64,000 bases of DNA, taken from a virus. The stretch is taken from IMG/VR virus record IMGVR_UViG_3300017963_000208, positions 43,566 to 107,565 of that record; one strand, written 5' to 3'. Below are positions 42,878 through 50,746 of this stretch, piece by piece. The translations under genes were made by a program, and so were the position numbers. Every line of letters begins with the position of its first letter. Position 1 is the first letter of the stretch. The notes beneath the pieces were generated by a model. That model did not search any database and was not told where the DNA came from. It saw nothing but the letters and a program-made list of their open reading frames with translations.

Positions 42878-43979
42878 GTGTTTTTTCCTCCCTCGTCTTA
42901 GGAAAAATGTATTTATCTCTGTCATTATAGTGACATAAATGAAAATATGGGCAGAGGCCATAATCAAAACATCTGCGTAGATCCATATACCTTACGCCTT
43001 GAGTGGCCAACCTTGCCGTGCTAGCAAAACTTTTAATTCCCTGTTCTTGTTTCTCCTTACTTATTTCATCTACCATTACCTGGGTGTGTCCTTTACAATC
43101 TACGGTCCACTCTCCCCCGCACCGTTGACCTTTCTTTTCCACTGGGCAAGTACGATACCGTGAACCCTTTTTCTTTTTCTTTCCACACACAGAGCATTTA
43201 GAATCCTTCTTCATAAACTTGAGGAGAACTATAAATCCCACCAACTTCGTGTCTAAATCTTTACCGACCGCGTTCAAATAGAGCAAAAGTTGTTCAGAAA
43301 ACATGGTCTTGTCTTTGTCATAATAAGAAGCTGAGGTTTTCATATCAAAAACAACTGGTCGATCATACCCCTCAAACTCGCATATCAGGTCTATATAGCC
43401 TCCGATTCTTGCTATATTTCCTACCTTGCCTTTAATCTTATGTTGTATTGCTATGACCTTCTTGATTTTTGGTAACACCTCCAAGATAAAAGCATCCAAC
43501 ATCATTAGGCCTTTTCGTTTTAACGACAACCACGAAACTCTGTTGAACAGTTTTGTCTCATCAACGGTTAGTGGCTTCTTTCTAACCTTCTCGTCTTTGG
43601 TAACATAAGTTACCTTTGATTTGAGTTCTTTTTCCCACTGTTTTACCAACGTTTTGTCGGCTGGTTCAAGAACATCGAGGTCGTAGTCAGCCTTGGAGTA
43701 TTTCTGAGATAGGTCATCAAAATAGTTTTCCCATCCCGAGTCCTTATCTGATAAAAAGACATCTTTACAATCTCTTATACCTTCCTGTTCTTTTCCCTCT
43801 TGTTTTCTTTCGAGCAAATAACCTGCCGCAACATCCATAGCGATTCCAAAGGCTAGGGAAGCGCCAACCTCTTTAGGCTTCACTCTGGCAATATACTGCT
43901 GGTAGTGACGCTCGCCGCAATCCTTCCAAGTGGAGGCTGCTGAAAAGGACATCAAGGGTAGTTTTTTTCTATCACTCAT
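42840..43979 (-). CDS. RecB/Cas4-like PD-(D/E)XK exonuclease
   Basis: A 379-residue nuclease with FSAASTWKDC at the start, HK near 180, Asp197 (GGYIDL), Asp212 and Lys214 (VFDMKT) and Gln230 (motif QxxxY). Cys21 and C-terminal Cys (RRCFDYGLCPYFHLC) have the layout of Fe-S exonucleases. A zinc-ribbon-like insert (CSVCG ... CPVEKKGQRCGG) lies near residue 262. It degrades DNA ends and passes ssDNA to the annealase, which it overlaps by 38 bases. Confidence 0.8.
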   Translation of the reverse strand: MSDRKKLPLMSFSAASTWKDCGERHYQQYIARVKPKEVGASLAFGIAMDVAAGYLLERKQEGKEQEGIRDCKDVFLSDKDSGWENYFDDLSQKYSKADYDLDVLEPADKTLVKQWEKELKSKVTYVTKDEKVRKKPLTVDETKLFNRVSWLSLKRKGLMMLDAFILEVLPKIKKVIAIQHKIKGKVGNIARIGGYIDLICEFEGYDRPVVFDMKTSASYYDKDKTMFSEQLLLYLNAVGKDLDTKLVGFIVLLKFMKKDSKCSVCGKKKKKGSRYRTCPVEKKGQRCGGEWTVDCKGHTQVMVDEISKEKQEQGIKSFASTARLATQGVRYMDLRRCFDYGLCPYFHLCHYNDRDKYIFPKTREEKTHDVQFDGESPKS

Positions 43980-44203
43980 TTCAACAACGACTCTAAATCA
44001 GTTAGCATTTTTCGATAGGCTTCGGTTTTTGCCTTTATTTCCGGAAACTTGGTCATTTTTTGAAGAAGCTCTACCTTTAAATCCGGTGAGGATTTGCTTG
44101 TTAGCTTCATCATCTCCAAGTCTATTCGGAGTGTATCTAAAATCTTTTTGTACTCTTCGATTTTTTCTTCTATTTTTTCTTGAATCGAGATTTTTGTACT
44201 CAT
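43976..44203 (-). CDS. Coiled-coil protein overlapping the basic protein gene
   Basis: A 75-residue frame starting MSTKISIQEKIEEKIEEYKK, fully helical with heptad Ile/Leu and balanced charge. It lies inside the 3' end of the gene 43998-44582 in another frame (+1). Amino-acid composition here is more protein-like than the other frame in the shared part. It may be a separate overlapping gene or the C-terminal domain reached by frameshifting; see findings. Confidence 0.5.
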   Translation of the reverse strand: MSTKISIQEKIEEKIEEYKKILDTLRIDLEMMKLTSKSSPDLKVELLQKMTKFPEIKAKTEAYRKMLTDLESLLK

Positions 44204-44582
44204 TTGGATTCACCCATGTTCTCCAACCATTAGTACTCTCGAACAATTCCCAGTACTTGGTGATTGGTTTTGCTTTCAGAGGACCCTTGGGATTGCCTTC
44301 TCGGTCCTTGGGCTGAATAGCAGTAACAGCTATAATCTTGCCCACACATTCTTGTGGTAAGGTCTTATCTTCTGAATACTTAGTCTGTGTGAGCCTCAAG
44401 TGTCCTTGGGTTGGGTAAGTTTTACTAAAAAACTCCTGTTGAAAACCAGGATTAAGAATTACCCGCCTTTGCTTACTTTCGTCCAGCCATAGGACCTCTT
44501 CTACTTGAAAGCATCGTCTGAAAGTATCCCACTTCTTCTGTTCTGGTGTTTTTTCCTTAGTTCTTTCTCTGTTTTTGCTCAC
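43998..44582 (-). CDS. Basic protein at head of the recombination operon (up to 194 aa)
   Basis: Starts at GTG (44582) with a strong GGGAGGA site. The first about 130 residues are ordered, with 'CFQVEEVLWLDESKQRRVIL' and 'GKIIAVTAIQPKDREG'. After residue 130 the frame becomes Arg/Asn/Lys-rich and looks less natural, exactly where the coiled-coil frame begins. Its gene sits just downstream of the conserved regulatory element. The function is unknown; a basic nucleic acid-binding role is plausible. Confidence 0.6.
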   Translation of the reverse strand: MSKNRERTKEKTPEQKKWDTFRRCFQVEEVLWLDESKQRRVILNPGFQQEFFSKTYPTQGHLRLTQTKYSEDKTLPQECVGKIIAVTAIQPKDREGNPKGPLKAKPITKYWELFESTNGWRTWVNPNEYKNLDSRKNRRKNRRVQKDFRYTPNRLGDDEANKQILTGFKGRASSKNDQVSGNKGKNRSLSKNAN

Positions 44583-44586
44583 AATA

Positions 44587-44628
44587 TCCTCCCTCTACTA
44601 ATAGAGGACTACTTACCATTTGGTAAAT
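44587..44628 (-). promoter_or_regulatory. Conserved regulatory element, copy A
   Basis: On the minus strand: palindrome TTACCAAATGGTAA (44613-44626), then GTAAGTAG, 12 bases, AGAGGGAGGA. A 6-bp hairpin CCTCTA/TAGAGG (44592-44607) includes part of this. The GGTAAGTRG and AGAGGR parts have identical 12-base spacing in copies B and C. The position, just before the GTG of the recombination operon, suggests transcription or translation control. Confidence 0.55.
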
Positions 44629-44633
44629 AGTTT

Positions 44634-45062
44634 TTATTGTTTTTTCAATCTTTTTTTGAGAACCTTCATTATTTCTATAATGGGCAGATTGGGTACGATA
44701 TTCTCCTCAGAGTCCATGCCTTCAAAATAATTGTTTACTATATACCCTTCCCTTATATCTTGAATGACAGCACCTCTTATCTTACTGCCTATAATAGCTA
44801 TATTTTTGCAATTTCTTACCAAAAGACCATTGCTAACAAGGCTGCCCCCTAAATTATACCCCTTTCCTCCGACCAAGAATAAAGTTCCCTGCACATTACA
44901 GTCCTTTAATTCTACGCCGTGTCCTTCCCAAACTACCACATCTGATAAGAAGAGACATTCATTAAAAAAGGCTCTCTCACAATCTACCACAAATATGGGG
45001 GTTTTAAAAGTCTGGTTGTGGTGAACTATGCAGCTTTCTTCTACAAATGTGGTGGAACTCAT
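44634..45062 (-). CDS. Small beta-helix protein with C-terminal tag (142 aa)
   Basis: A 142-residue protein with short repeated turns (NCKNIAIIGSKIRG, NVQGTLFLVGGKG), resembling a small right-handed beta-helix. It lacks a signal peptide, so it should be cytoplasmic, unlike the fibres. It ends PIIEIMKVLKKRLKKQ, the tag motif. Function unknown. The fold assignment is from repeat periodicity only. Confidence 0.55.
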   Translation of the reverse strand: MSSTTFVEESCIVHHNQTFKTPIFVVDCERAFFNECLFLSDVVVWEGHGVELKDCNVQGTLFLVGGKGYNLGGSLVSNGLLVRNCKNIAIIGSKIRGAVIQDIREGYIVNNYFEGMDSEENIVPNLPIIEIMKVLKKRLKKQ

Positions 45063-45066
45063 CTGT

Positions 45067-45441
45067 TTACCTCTTAATGACTCTTCCGGCTAAAGATTTT
45101 ATCTTGTGCCAAATCTGGGGATTACTTTCAAAAAATCTCCGCAACTCTGTCATATCCAACTCTCGAATCTGATTCTCCAATTCCTTCCATTCATGGAATT
45201 TCTTGTGTTGGAGTTTAATCACCTTCATAGTTTTGGTTATGTCCATTTTCCAACTGGTGACAAATGCCGACGCAGTAAGTATGTAGTCTCTGCTGTCAGG
45301 GTAGCAGTAAAGAGCGCAATAACTATTCCTAAATTTACTTCCCCGATGAGACAATACAAAGTACGGAGCGGAACTAGTAAGAGTTCTACCACTACGATAC
45401 GTTCTGGTCACATAACATACTGAAAAAATAGGAGGTTTCAT
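45067..45441 (-). CDS. Unknown protein with internal tag motif (124 aa)
   Basis: Residues 1-64 are strand-rich with several Cys and aromatic residues; MDITKTMKVIKLQHKK (about residues 66-81) matches the tag, but here it is followed by a helical region and a basic end. A tag inside the chain indicates it can act as a linker helix. Unknown function. Confidence 0.55.
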   Translation of the reverse strand: MKPPIFSVCYVTRTYRSGRTLTSSAPYFVLSHRGSKFRNSYCALYCYPDSRDYILTASAFVTSWKMDITKTMKVIKLQHKKFHEWKELENQIRELDMTELRRFFESNPQIWHKIKSLAGRVIKR

Positions 45442-45731
45442 TTATGTTTCAAAAACTCGTTGGTTTCTTCCTTAGTTACTTGTTTTTGTAAATAAGCGCC
45501 CAATCCCCCCACTTGTTGAGGATCAAGCACAACCTCGGCAAAACACGCCTCTCCCTTGGTCAAAACCTTCCAAGCTAGTTTGATACGTTTCCACAGAGAA
45601 GTGTCTTTTTGTGAAGCTCCAATAGATATAAAGAAATCCGTACCATCCACAATAAGGTCTAAGTTATGTTCTGTCATCCCACAAGTACAGGGCAGCCTAT
45701 AATGATCTTCTCTTACTTTAAACATCTTCAT
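45438..45731 (-). CDS. Unknown small protein with CTCG motif (97 aa)
   Basis: Has LPCTCGMTEHNLDLIVDG near residue 13, then helices with LAWKVLTKGEACFAEVVL. The two Cys may bind metal. It overlaps the HAD-like gene by 14 bases. No family is recognised. Confidence 0.55.
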   Translation of the reverse strand: MKMFKVREDHYRLPCTCGMTEHNLDLIVDGTDFFISIGASQKDTSLWKRIKLAWKVLTKGEACFAEVVLDPQQVGGLGAYLQKQVTKEETNEFLKHK

Positions 45732-46143
45732 CCTCTCTTACGTAAAAGATGCCTCCAACCTTCTCTACCCACCCTTCTGGAAGCGGTAATTGGCGTCTGG
45801 GAGACCAGGTTGCCATAGAAAGGTCATCAAAGACCACTGAGGGCTTCTCAACCACATAATCAACTATTTTCTCTATTTTAAGGGCTTTTACTACCGATTG
45901 TGCCCAGTCCCAACCTCCCTGACTCCATACGATGATTATAGCACCTTTCTTCTTGTGCTGTTTTAGCTCATCTATGGCTGCTTGATTGACCGCCAGGGTA
46001 GACTCAGAGCTAAAGCCTCCATAAAGATTATTCTCGAACTTAATGGTAACTTTAGTTCCCGTATAATCCTCGGGAGCACGGTACAGTACCAAAGTGTCAT
46101 CCACATCACAAAAAAGAGTATAACGTCCCTTAACTACTTTCAT
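45718..46143 (-). CDS. HAD-superfamily phosphatase-like protein
   Basis: The start at 46143 (MKVVKGRYTLFCDVDDTLV) is chosen because it places the strand of motif I at the N-terminus and overlaps the upstream stop by 14 bases. Asp13 and Asp15 form the DxD of motif I, VWSQGGWDWA near residue 75 is motif II, and VVFDDLS near residue 106 supplies motif IV acids. Substrate unknown. A 3'-end phosphatase role in RNA repair is possible, as in phage polynucleotide kinase-phosphatases, but there is no kinase domain. Confidence 0.65.
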   Translation of the reverse strand: MKVVKGRYTLFCDVDDTLVLYRAPEDYTGTKVTIKFENNLYGGFSSESTLAVNQAAIDELKQHKKKGAIIIVWSQGGWDWAQSVVKALKIEKIVDYVVEKPSVVFDDLSMATWSPRRQLPLPEGWVEKVGGIFYVREDEDV

Positions 46144-46813
46144 ATAAATTGACCTCAATACATTTGTGGGCTACGGTATAGCTTTCATCCACAATAGCTG
46201 CGTTGGCGTAAGTTATACCGTCTTTTATCTTAATTCCCCGGTCACAATGAATATGACCGCAAACATGGAGTTGGGGTTTGACTATTTCAATTCTCTTGGC
46301 CAGCATCTCACACCCCGTATATCTACAACCGCGTTTTTTGTTAGGACGATTGTCTGCTATATTCCAACTATTCCATACCCTGTCCAGAATCTTATGGGGT
46401 GGACCATGGGTAAGAAGAATATCTGTGTCCTCGGGAATGAGAACCCAGTGTTTGTTAATTTCTTCTCCCCGAATACGGTTGAACGCCCAGTTACAAAACC
46501 AGGGCTGCACCGGAGAACCCCAAACTTTAAATCCTTCTACCGTTGCTCCAGAATCGTTTAAATAAATAATACCCCTATCCTTACACATTTGTTCCATTAG
46601 GGCCGGGTCTTTCTCTCCTAGCCAATCATGGTTTCCACAGATAAGAACCTTGTGTTTGTGGGGAAGAGCTGCCAACCAGTCAAGAAAGGGTTGCACCTCG
46701 GCTACGCGGCCCATCATAGAAAAATCCCCCGCATGGAGGATAACATCCCCTGGAGGGACAATCATTTGCTCATGTCGGCTATGAGTATCGGACATACAAA
46801 TGAACTTAGTCAT
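46130..46813 (-). CDS. Calcineurin-like metallophosphoesterase B
   Basis: The start at 46813 (MTKFICMSDTHSRH) is the one with an 8-base overlap to the upstream gene; the long upstream extension is a shadow. Motifs: DTH (9-11), HAGDFSMMG, GNHDW, LLTHGPPH and GHIH. It is a compact phosphodiesterase or phosphatase of the YfcE-like type. Substrate unknown. Confidence 0.8.
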   Translation of the reverse strand: MTKFICMSDTHSRHEQMIVPPGDVILHAGDFSMMGRVAEVQPFLDWLAALPHKHKVLICGNHDWLGEKDPALMEQMCKDRGIIYLNDSGATVEGFKVWGSPVQPWFCNWAFNRIRGEEINKHWVLIPEDTDILLTHGPPHKILDRVWNSWNIADNRPNKKRGCRYTGCEMLAKRIEIVKPQLHVCGHIHCDRGIKIKDGITYANAAIVDESYTVAHKCIEVNLYESS

Positions 46814-47033
46814 TGGTCTTTTCTTCCTTAGTTTCTTCTGGAGTAGGGAGAATATCAGAATTATCTCTGCCCGTAATCTCATTTAAAGTTTGAACTATGA
46901 TCCCTCTTCCAGCATTGGTGATATGAGAGGCACCACAGCGCAGTAATCCACGCAACCTTCCCTTCACAACATCCAGATTTTGTTGGAGAGTTTCTACCTG
47001 TTTCTTCATCTCTTGGTTTATTGCCTTATTCAT
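46806..47033 (-). CDS. Small helical protein, unknown (75 aa)
   Basis: Start at 47033 (MNKAINQEMKK) with GGAG 6 bases upstream. It has a coiled-coil start and a small domain with GLLRCGASHITNAGRG; the acidic end is Thr/Glu-rich. No family is recognised. Confidence 0.55.
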   Translation of the reverse strand: MNKAINQEMKKQVETLQQNLDVVKGRLRGLLRCGASHITNAGRGIIVQTLNEITGRDNSDILPTPEETKEEKTND

Positions 47034-47295
47034 ATACATCTCCATTACTCTGTATTTTACTGTTCTCATAAGGAGCCACTACTCTACGGTAAAACTCCAG
47101 CTTGGCTCCCTCTAACGCTCCCATAATATCGTTAATTTTTTGGTAATCTAGAGGGGCTTTACTATGACAAGCATAATGCTCAATTATCCGAGTTACAAGA
47201 TAGTTTAGCTCCCCCGGATTCCCCGGAGATTTGCGCCACAAGGTATCAACTATTTCGTCTAACCATTTTCTACGTTCTTTTTTTATGTATGGCAT
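47026..47295 (-). CDS. Conserved phage protein, DUF6899-like
   Basis: An 89-residue protein matching a widespread phage family by pattern: MPYIKKERRKWLDEI at the start, GELNYLVTRII, YQKINDIMGALEGAKLEFYR, and a 'NGDVY' end. Function is unknown. It overlaps the upstream gene by 13 bases. Confidence 0.75.
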   Translation of the reverse strand: MPYIKKERRKWLDEIVDTLWRKSPGNPGELNYLVTRIIEHYACHSKAPLDYQKINDIMGALEGAKLEFYRRVVAPYENSKIQSNGDVYE

Positions 47296-47645
47296 TTTTT
47301 ATTCCTCTTCATATAGTGAAGTGTATCGGGCTGCAAAGTGCCCTCTTTCACAAAATTGTTGATAATGTCCTTCGATATATAAAATAGGTCGTCACTTTCT
47401 GATATGTAGGTCTCTAGTACCTGTTGTACGTGAGAATCTCCCCCTCCTCTAGGGAAGTTTAAAAAAGGCAAGCCCTTAGCACCACCCACCCCTGTGTTAA
47501 AAATTTCTGGTGAGATTATATGTGCATACCCTTGCGGACAGGCCCACCTAAAAACACTGGTAGATACTCCATAGAACTTTGTGGTTTCGGCGCATATCTC
47601 AACAGAACACCCACAAGTGGCTTTATACCTCACCCTTCTTGCCAA
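47283..47645 (-). CDS. Small zinc-binding-type protein with C-terminal tag (120 aa)
   Basis: Has CGCSVEIC near residue 11 and a later 'FRWACPQGY', consistent with a metal site. It ends DTLHYMKRNKKCHT, the tag motif. The middle has a Gly-rich loop. Function unknown. Confidence 0.65.
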   Translation of the reverse strand: MARRVRYKATCGCSVEICAETTKFYGVSTSVFRWACPQGYAHIISPEIFNTGVGGAKGLPFLNFPRGGGDSHVQQVLETYISESDDLFYISKDIINNFVKEGTLQPDTLHYMKRNKKCHT

Positions 47646-48346
47646 TATCCCTCCAACATACTCATCTGCAATTTTTCAATCTTTGCTTGGTCTGCTCCAT
47701 ATTGAAGGTCTGACTTTACGTAGGCTTCATCAATCAAATGCTCTAGCCGTTCTGCTTCAGCCAGGACTTTAGCCAAATCCCACTCGCCGTTACGAATGGC
47801 TTTCAGTTGCTTCCTATGAGGGCAGGGGTAAATAAGCTGCTTTGCTACCATTATGTCCAGCCCTTCATAAAGGAGCCTCATCAGGTGCATAGCAAATTTT
47901 GTATCGTAGCCGTGCTTTTCGATGAGCGCAACTCGTTTACCCTCTGCCTCTTTCGTGAGGATTTTCCTCTTCTGCGAGTGAGCATACCCCCTGAACGTGT
48001 GATATGATTTCTTAGAAAGGAATAACTCCCTATTATCAATGATCTTTTGACCATATTCGTTCTTGAAAATAACATTTTTGTCTGGAGTATACAACAGACT
48101 CAGGATATTGGGATTATTATTCATGGCCAAGTGAATGTACTTAGGCAAAGTGTAACACGTATAGTCGGTATCGTCAGATTTTACCTGAACCTGGTCACAC
48201 CTGTGAAGCCCATAAACGTATTCCTTTGGCGGTACAAAAATACCCTGATAGTCCCTATCGGATTCTGGTGTTTCGGTACCATAGAGGTAAGAACCAGTTT
48301 CGACTTTCAAAATAAGATTGCTTTCTGCCAGGTCTTGTTCTTTCAT
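47630..48346 (-). CDS. RlaP-like predicted nucleotidyltransferase
   Basis: A 238-residue protein with the Pol-beta fold signature GSYLYGTETPESDRDYQGIF (residues 18-37): Gly18-Ser19 and metal-binding Asp30 and Asp32. This is the pattern of PF10127 (RlaP, RNA repair-linked) proteins. The rest is helical. It probably transfers a nucleotide to RNA or another acceptor. It forms a two-gene unit with the macro domain protein (4-base overlap). Confidence 0.75.
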   Translation of the reverse strand: MKEQDLAESNLILKVETGSYLYGTETPESDRDYQGIFVPPKEYVYGLHRCDQVQVKSDDTDYTCYTLPKYIHLAMNNNPNILSLLYTPDKNVIFKNEYGQKIIDNRELFLSKKSYHTFRGYAHSQKRKILTKEAEGKRVALIEKHGYDTKFAMHLMRLLYEGLDIMVAKQLIYPCPHRKQLKAIRNGEWDLAKVLAEAERLEHLIDEAYVKSDLQYGADQAKIEKLQMSMLEGYWQEG

Positions 48347-48777
48347 TTACCTATCACCCAAATTCTATCATCTAACAGACATTCTAAAATAGGTTTAACT
48401 TCTGTTTTCCAATCTAGCCCGCCATTTCCACACCCCGGTTTAGGCAGCACCACCGTTTCTATATTGGTCTGGTCCATAAGCAACATCAAATCTTTAGCAG
48501 ACTTTTCTATTAAGCATAAATCTGCTTTTTCCCACCAATTATGCTTGACTGGAAAAGTAATTATATCAAAGCACTGATATAAGGTGACCCAATTGCCACT
48601 TTTCTTTAAATTTTCTCCTAACAATTTGGGAAATTCTGGAAATCTTTGGGTGGCTTCATAAGCGCAGCCTCGACCCATAACCGCGAGACCATTCTTTTTT
48701 ACCGTGCCGTTGGTTGTTATGGCCACTGTAAAACCGTTGTCTAAAAATTCCCACAGATCACCTTTGATTTCTTTCAT
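48343..48777 (-). CDS. Macro domain protein (ADP-ribose-binding)
   Basis: A 144-residue macro domain: MKEIKGDLWEF at the start, MGRGCAYEATQRFP near residue 34, and VLPKPGCGNGGLDW near residue 110, the phosphate-binding loop. Family members bind ADP-ribose and can remove it from protein or RNA ends, or cut ADP-ribose-1''-phosphate. Together with the adjoining nucleotidyltransferase it suggests RNA end processing or reversal of host ADP-ribosylation. Confidence 0.8.
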   Translation of the reverse strand: MKEIKGDLWEFLDNGFTVAITTNGTVKKNGLAVMGRGCAYEATQRFPEFPKLLGENLKKSGNWVTLYQCFDIITFPVKHNWWEKADLCLIEKSAKDLMLLMDQTNIETVVLPKPGCGNGGLDWKTEVKPILECLLDDRIWVIGK

Positions 48778-48896
48778 AGACTTCCCGTAGCTAACATAAA
48801 AAGATATAATAGAAGAGCGATGGTGCCCACATAGACACTCCCGGCCATAAGTACCGCACCAGTTAAAACCAAAAATTCTATAAGCTTATCTTTCAT
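48774..48896 (-). CDS. Small membrane protein (40 aa)
   Basis: Encoded as MKDKLIEFLVLTGAVLMAGS and a hydrophobic rest; one or two membrane segments. Stop overlaps the macro gene ATG by 4 bases, and its own ATG overlaps the upstream small gene stop by 4, so the three are coupled. Function unknown. Confidence 0.55.
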   Translation of the reverse strand: MKDKLIEFLVLTGAVLMAGSVYVGTIALLLYLFMLATGSL

Positions 48897-49012
48897 TTGT
48901 ATTTCCACCTGTCGTGAATAATAAGAACAATTATGCCCACCATATTAACTAATAACACTAGTAGAGGTAAGGTTAGTAAAACTAATAAATATGCTTTTAT
49001 TAAAGTAATCAT
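48893..49012 (-). CDS. Small membrane protein (39 aa)
   Basis: Starts MITLIKAYLLVLLTLPLLVL; a single long hydrophobic stretch with a basic end (DRWKYK). It is the first gene after the regulatory gap at 49013-49091. Function unknown. Confidence 0.5.
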   Translation of the reverse strand: MITLIKAYLLVLLTLPLLVLLVNMVGIIVLIIHDRWKYK

Positions 49013-49048
49013 AAGTAATGAATATTATAAACTTTCTCTACCCAAATT

Positions 49049-49090
49049 AAAAAGTGATCCTCTTTTGAGAACTTTCCACTTACCAAATCG
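49049..49090 (-). promoter_or_regulatory. Conserved regulatory element, copy C
   Basis: On the minus strand: GATTTGGTAAGTGG, 12 bases, AGAGGATCAC. It keeps the 12-base spacing of copies A and B, but the left half of the palindrome is degenerate. It precedes the operon of two small membrane proteins, macro domain and nucleotidyltransferase. Confidence 0.45.
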
Positions 49091-49091
49091 T

Positions 49092-50738
49092 TTATTCTCC
49101 ACAACTTGAGCCTTTCGTGATCTCGCACACATCACTTGATTCCATAAATACTTCTCCCGTATGCTTTAAAGCCGTGTGGAACTTCACCGGAGTAAGAGGT
49201 TGTCCTGTTCTAGCCCCATCTGGATAGGCTGTCAGTCCTCTTAAATGGGGTAAGTACTTGATTAACATATTACCAAAACCTAACACCGTATCATCATTAT
49301 TAAATTCTGATCCCCATGCGGGTAAGTTTATGGTAGAGCTTATGCCATGGTCCACATACTTTTGTACCCACTCTTGGAATTGTACTCTTCGTTCTAGATC
49401 GTTAGACAAAGAAAAAGCATCTTCTATATCATCTGGAGATATGCCCTGGTTTACTAATTTGTGCGCCGTGGGATCTATCACATACTGGTAATGCCAGGTC
49501 TTGTGTTTCAGATACCGACGCTTGTATGAAGCACAAAAAATAGGTTCTATACCCGAAGTTGTTTCTCCCAAGATAGAAATAGAGCCCGTAGGAGCTATAG
49601 CCCTAGTTTTTATTGATTGGCTCAAATCCCACTTGTCTGCATATTTATGAGCAAAGTTAGTACTTTCTTTGTAAATTTCCAAATACTCTTCTAATTCCTC
49701 ATCTATACCATAAGGTTTTCCATGTGATAATAGCCACTCATGGATACCCATTAAGCCCAAACCAAGCCTTCTATTCTTAGTTCGTATAATATCCACTTTA
49801 GAATAGGGTACATCACTATATACTGTACCCGCCAATAAAAAAGCTGTAGAACACTCTACAACTTCGCGCATTTCTTCTAGGGTGGATATTTTTGCTAAAT
49901 TGATACTACCCAAGTTACATATATCTGAATCATCCTCTCCGGTCACTTCCGTACAAGCATTTCTCAAATCCTCTTTAGAATTTTCTCCGGTATTTATGGA
50001 AAAACCAGGTTCTCCTGTTTTCAACATTCTTTTTATAGTAGCCCAGTATACTGAGTGGGCATGAGCGTGTAATATGTGTTTTTCATCGTGGAAAGCTCTA
50101 AAAAACTCATCATCTAAGACTACAGAAATGTTTGTCCCATCTAGGGGTGCTGGAAAACTAAAATTCTTTTGTTTTAATTCTCGTACTTCCTTAGACCAGT
50201 CTTTAATATGTATAAATTTATGAATATCAGGGTGTTTCCAGCTTAATCCAGACCAAATAGCAGCACGACGGCTACCTCCCTGCATAATTCCTCTGGCGCT
50301 CTCATTCAACATCTGCATTAAACTTATGGGACCTGATGCAGACCCTCCCGTTTTTCTTATAGGTTTTCCTTCTGCGCGTATCGCACTATATTCGACCCCT
50401 ATTCCCGCCCCAGTCATCAACGCCAAAGCTGAGTGTTTTAGCAATGTAGCCCAACCCTCTCTACTATCGTCAGCCCGGAGTAACAAGCAGTTTTGTGTTT
50501 GGTGGTAAGGATTTCCAGAGGCATATAGATATCTGCCCCCCGGTATGAATTTTCGTTGGCGAATGAGTTTGCGTACATTTTTAACCAACTCCTTATCCGC
50601 GTCCACTGACCTCATAACATGGGTAGAGACTCTGCGGGCAATTTCATCCCAAGTTTCTTTACGCCCCGTTCTCTTAGTATGAGCATACTTTTGCTCCATC
50701 ACCGTTTCAGCAAAGGTTGACATTTTATTTTTGCTCAC
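49092..50738 (-). CDS. nrdJ: Class II (adenosylcobalamin-dependent) ribonucleotide reductase
   Basis: A protein of about 548 residues. The start at GTG 50738 has AGAGG 5 bases before it; a GTG 6 bases upstream is also possible. Residue numbers here count from that upstream GTG. Catalytic motif NACTE (Asn262, Cys264, Glu266), redox Cys86 and Cys276 (CNLGSINL) and a C-terminal Cys pair (Cys540, Cys548) are visible; PTGSISILGETTSGIEP follows. Motif order fits class II NrdJ. No small subunit gene is nearby, in line with class II. It reduces ribonucleotides for phage DNA; cobalamin would come from the host. Confidence 0.85.
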   Translation of the reverse strand: MSKNKMSTFAETVMEQKYAHTKRTGRKETWDEIARRVSTHVMRSVDADKELVKNVRKLIRQRKFIPGGRYLYASGNPYHQTQNCLLLRADDSREGWATLLKHSALALMTGAGIGVEYSAIRAEGKPIRKTGGSASGPISLMQMLNESARGIMQGGSRRAAIWSGLSWKHPDIHKFIHIKDWSKEVRELKQKNFSFPAPLDGTNISVVLDDEFFRAFHDEKHILHAHAHSVYWATIKRMLKTGEPGFSINTGENSKEDLRNACTEVTGEDDSDICNLGSINLAKISTLEEMREVVECSTAFLLAGTVYSDVPYSKVDIIRTKNRRLGLGLMGIHEWLLSHGKPYGIDEELEEYLEIYKESTNFAHKYADKWDLSQSIKTRAIAPTGSISILGETTSGIEPIFCASYKRRYLKHKTWHYQYVIDPTAHKLVNQGISPDDIEDAFSLSNDLERRVQFQEWVQKYVDHGISSTINLPAWGSEFNNDDTVLGFGNMLIKYLPHLRGLTAYPDGARTGQPLTPVKFHTALKHTGEVFMESSDVCEITKGSSCGE

Positions 50739-50746
50739 AGCCACCT

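Noticed and set aside
48778-49091. tRNA or small RNA in the gap before the macro gene
   Set aside because: No cloverleaf found; the stretch is explained by two small membrane protein genes and the regulatory element.
49092-50738. Class I ribonucleotide reductase large subunit
   Set aside because: No small subunit gene is nearby, length and motif spacing fit class II; the C-terminal Cys pair alone does not decide.
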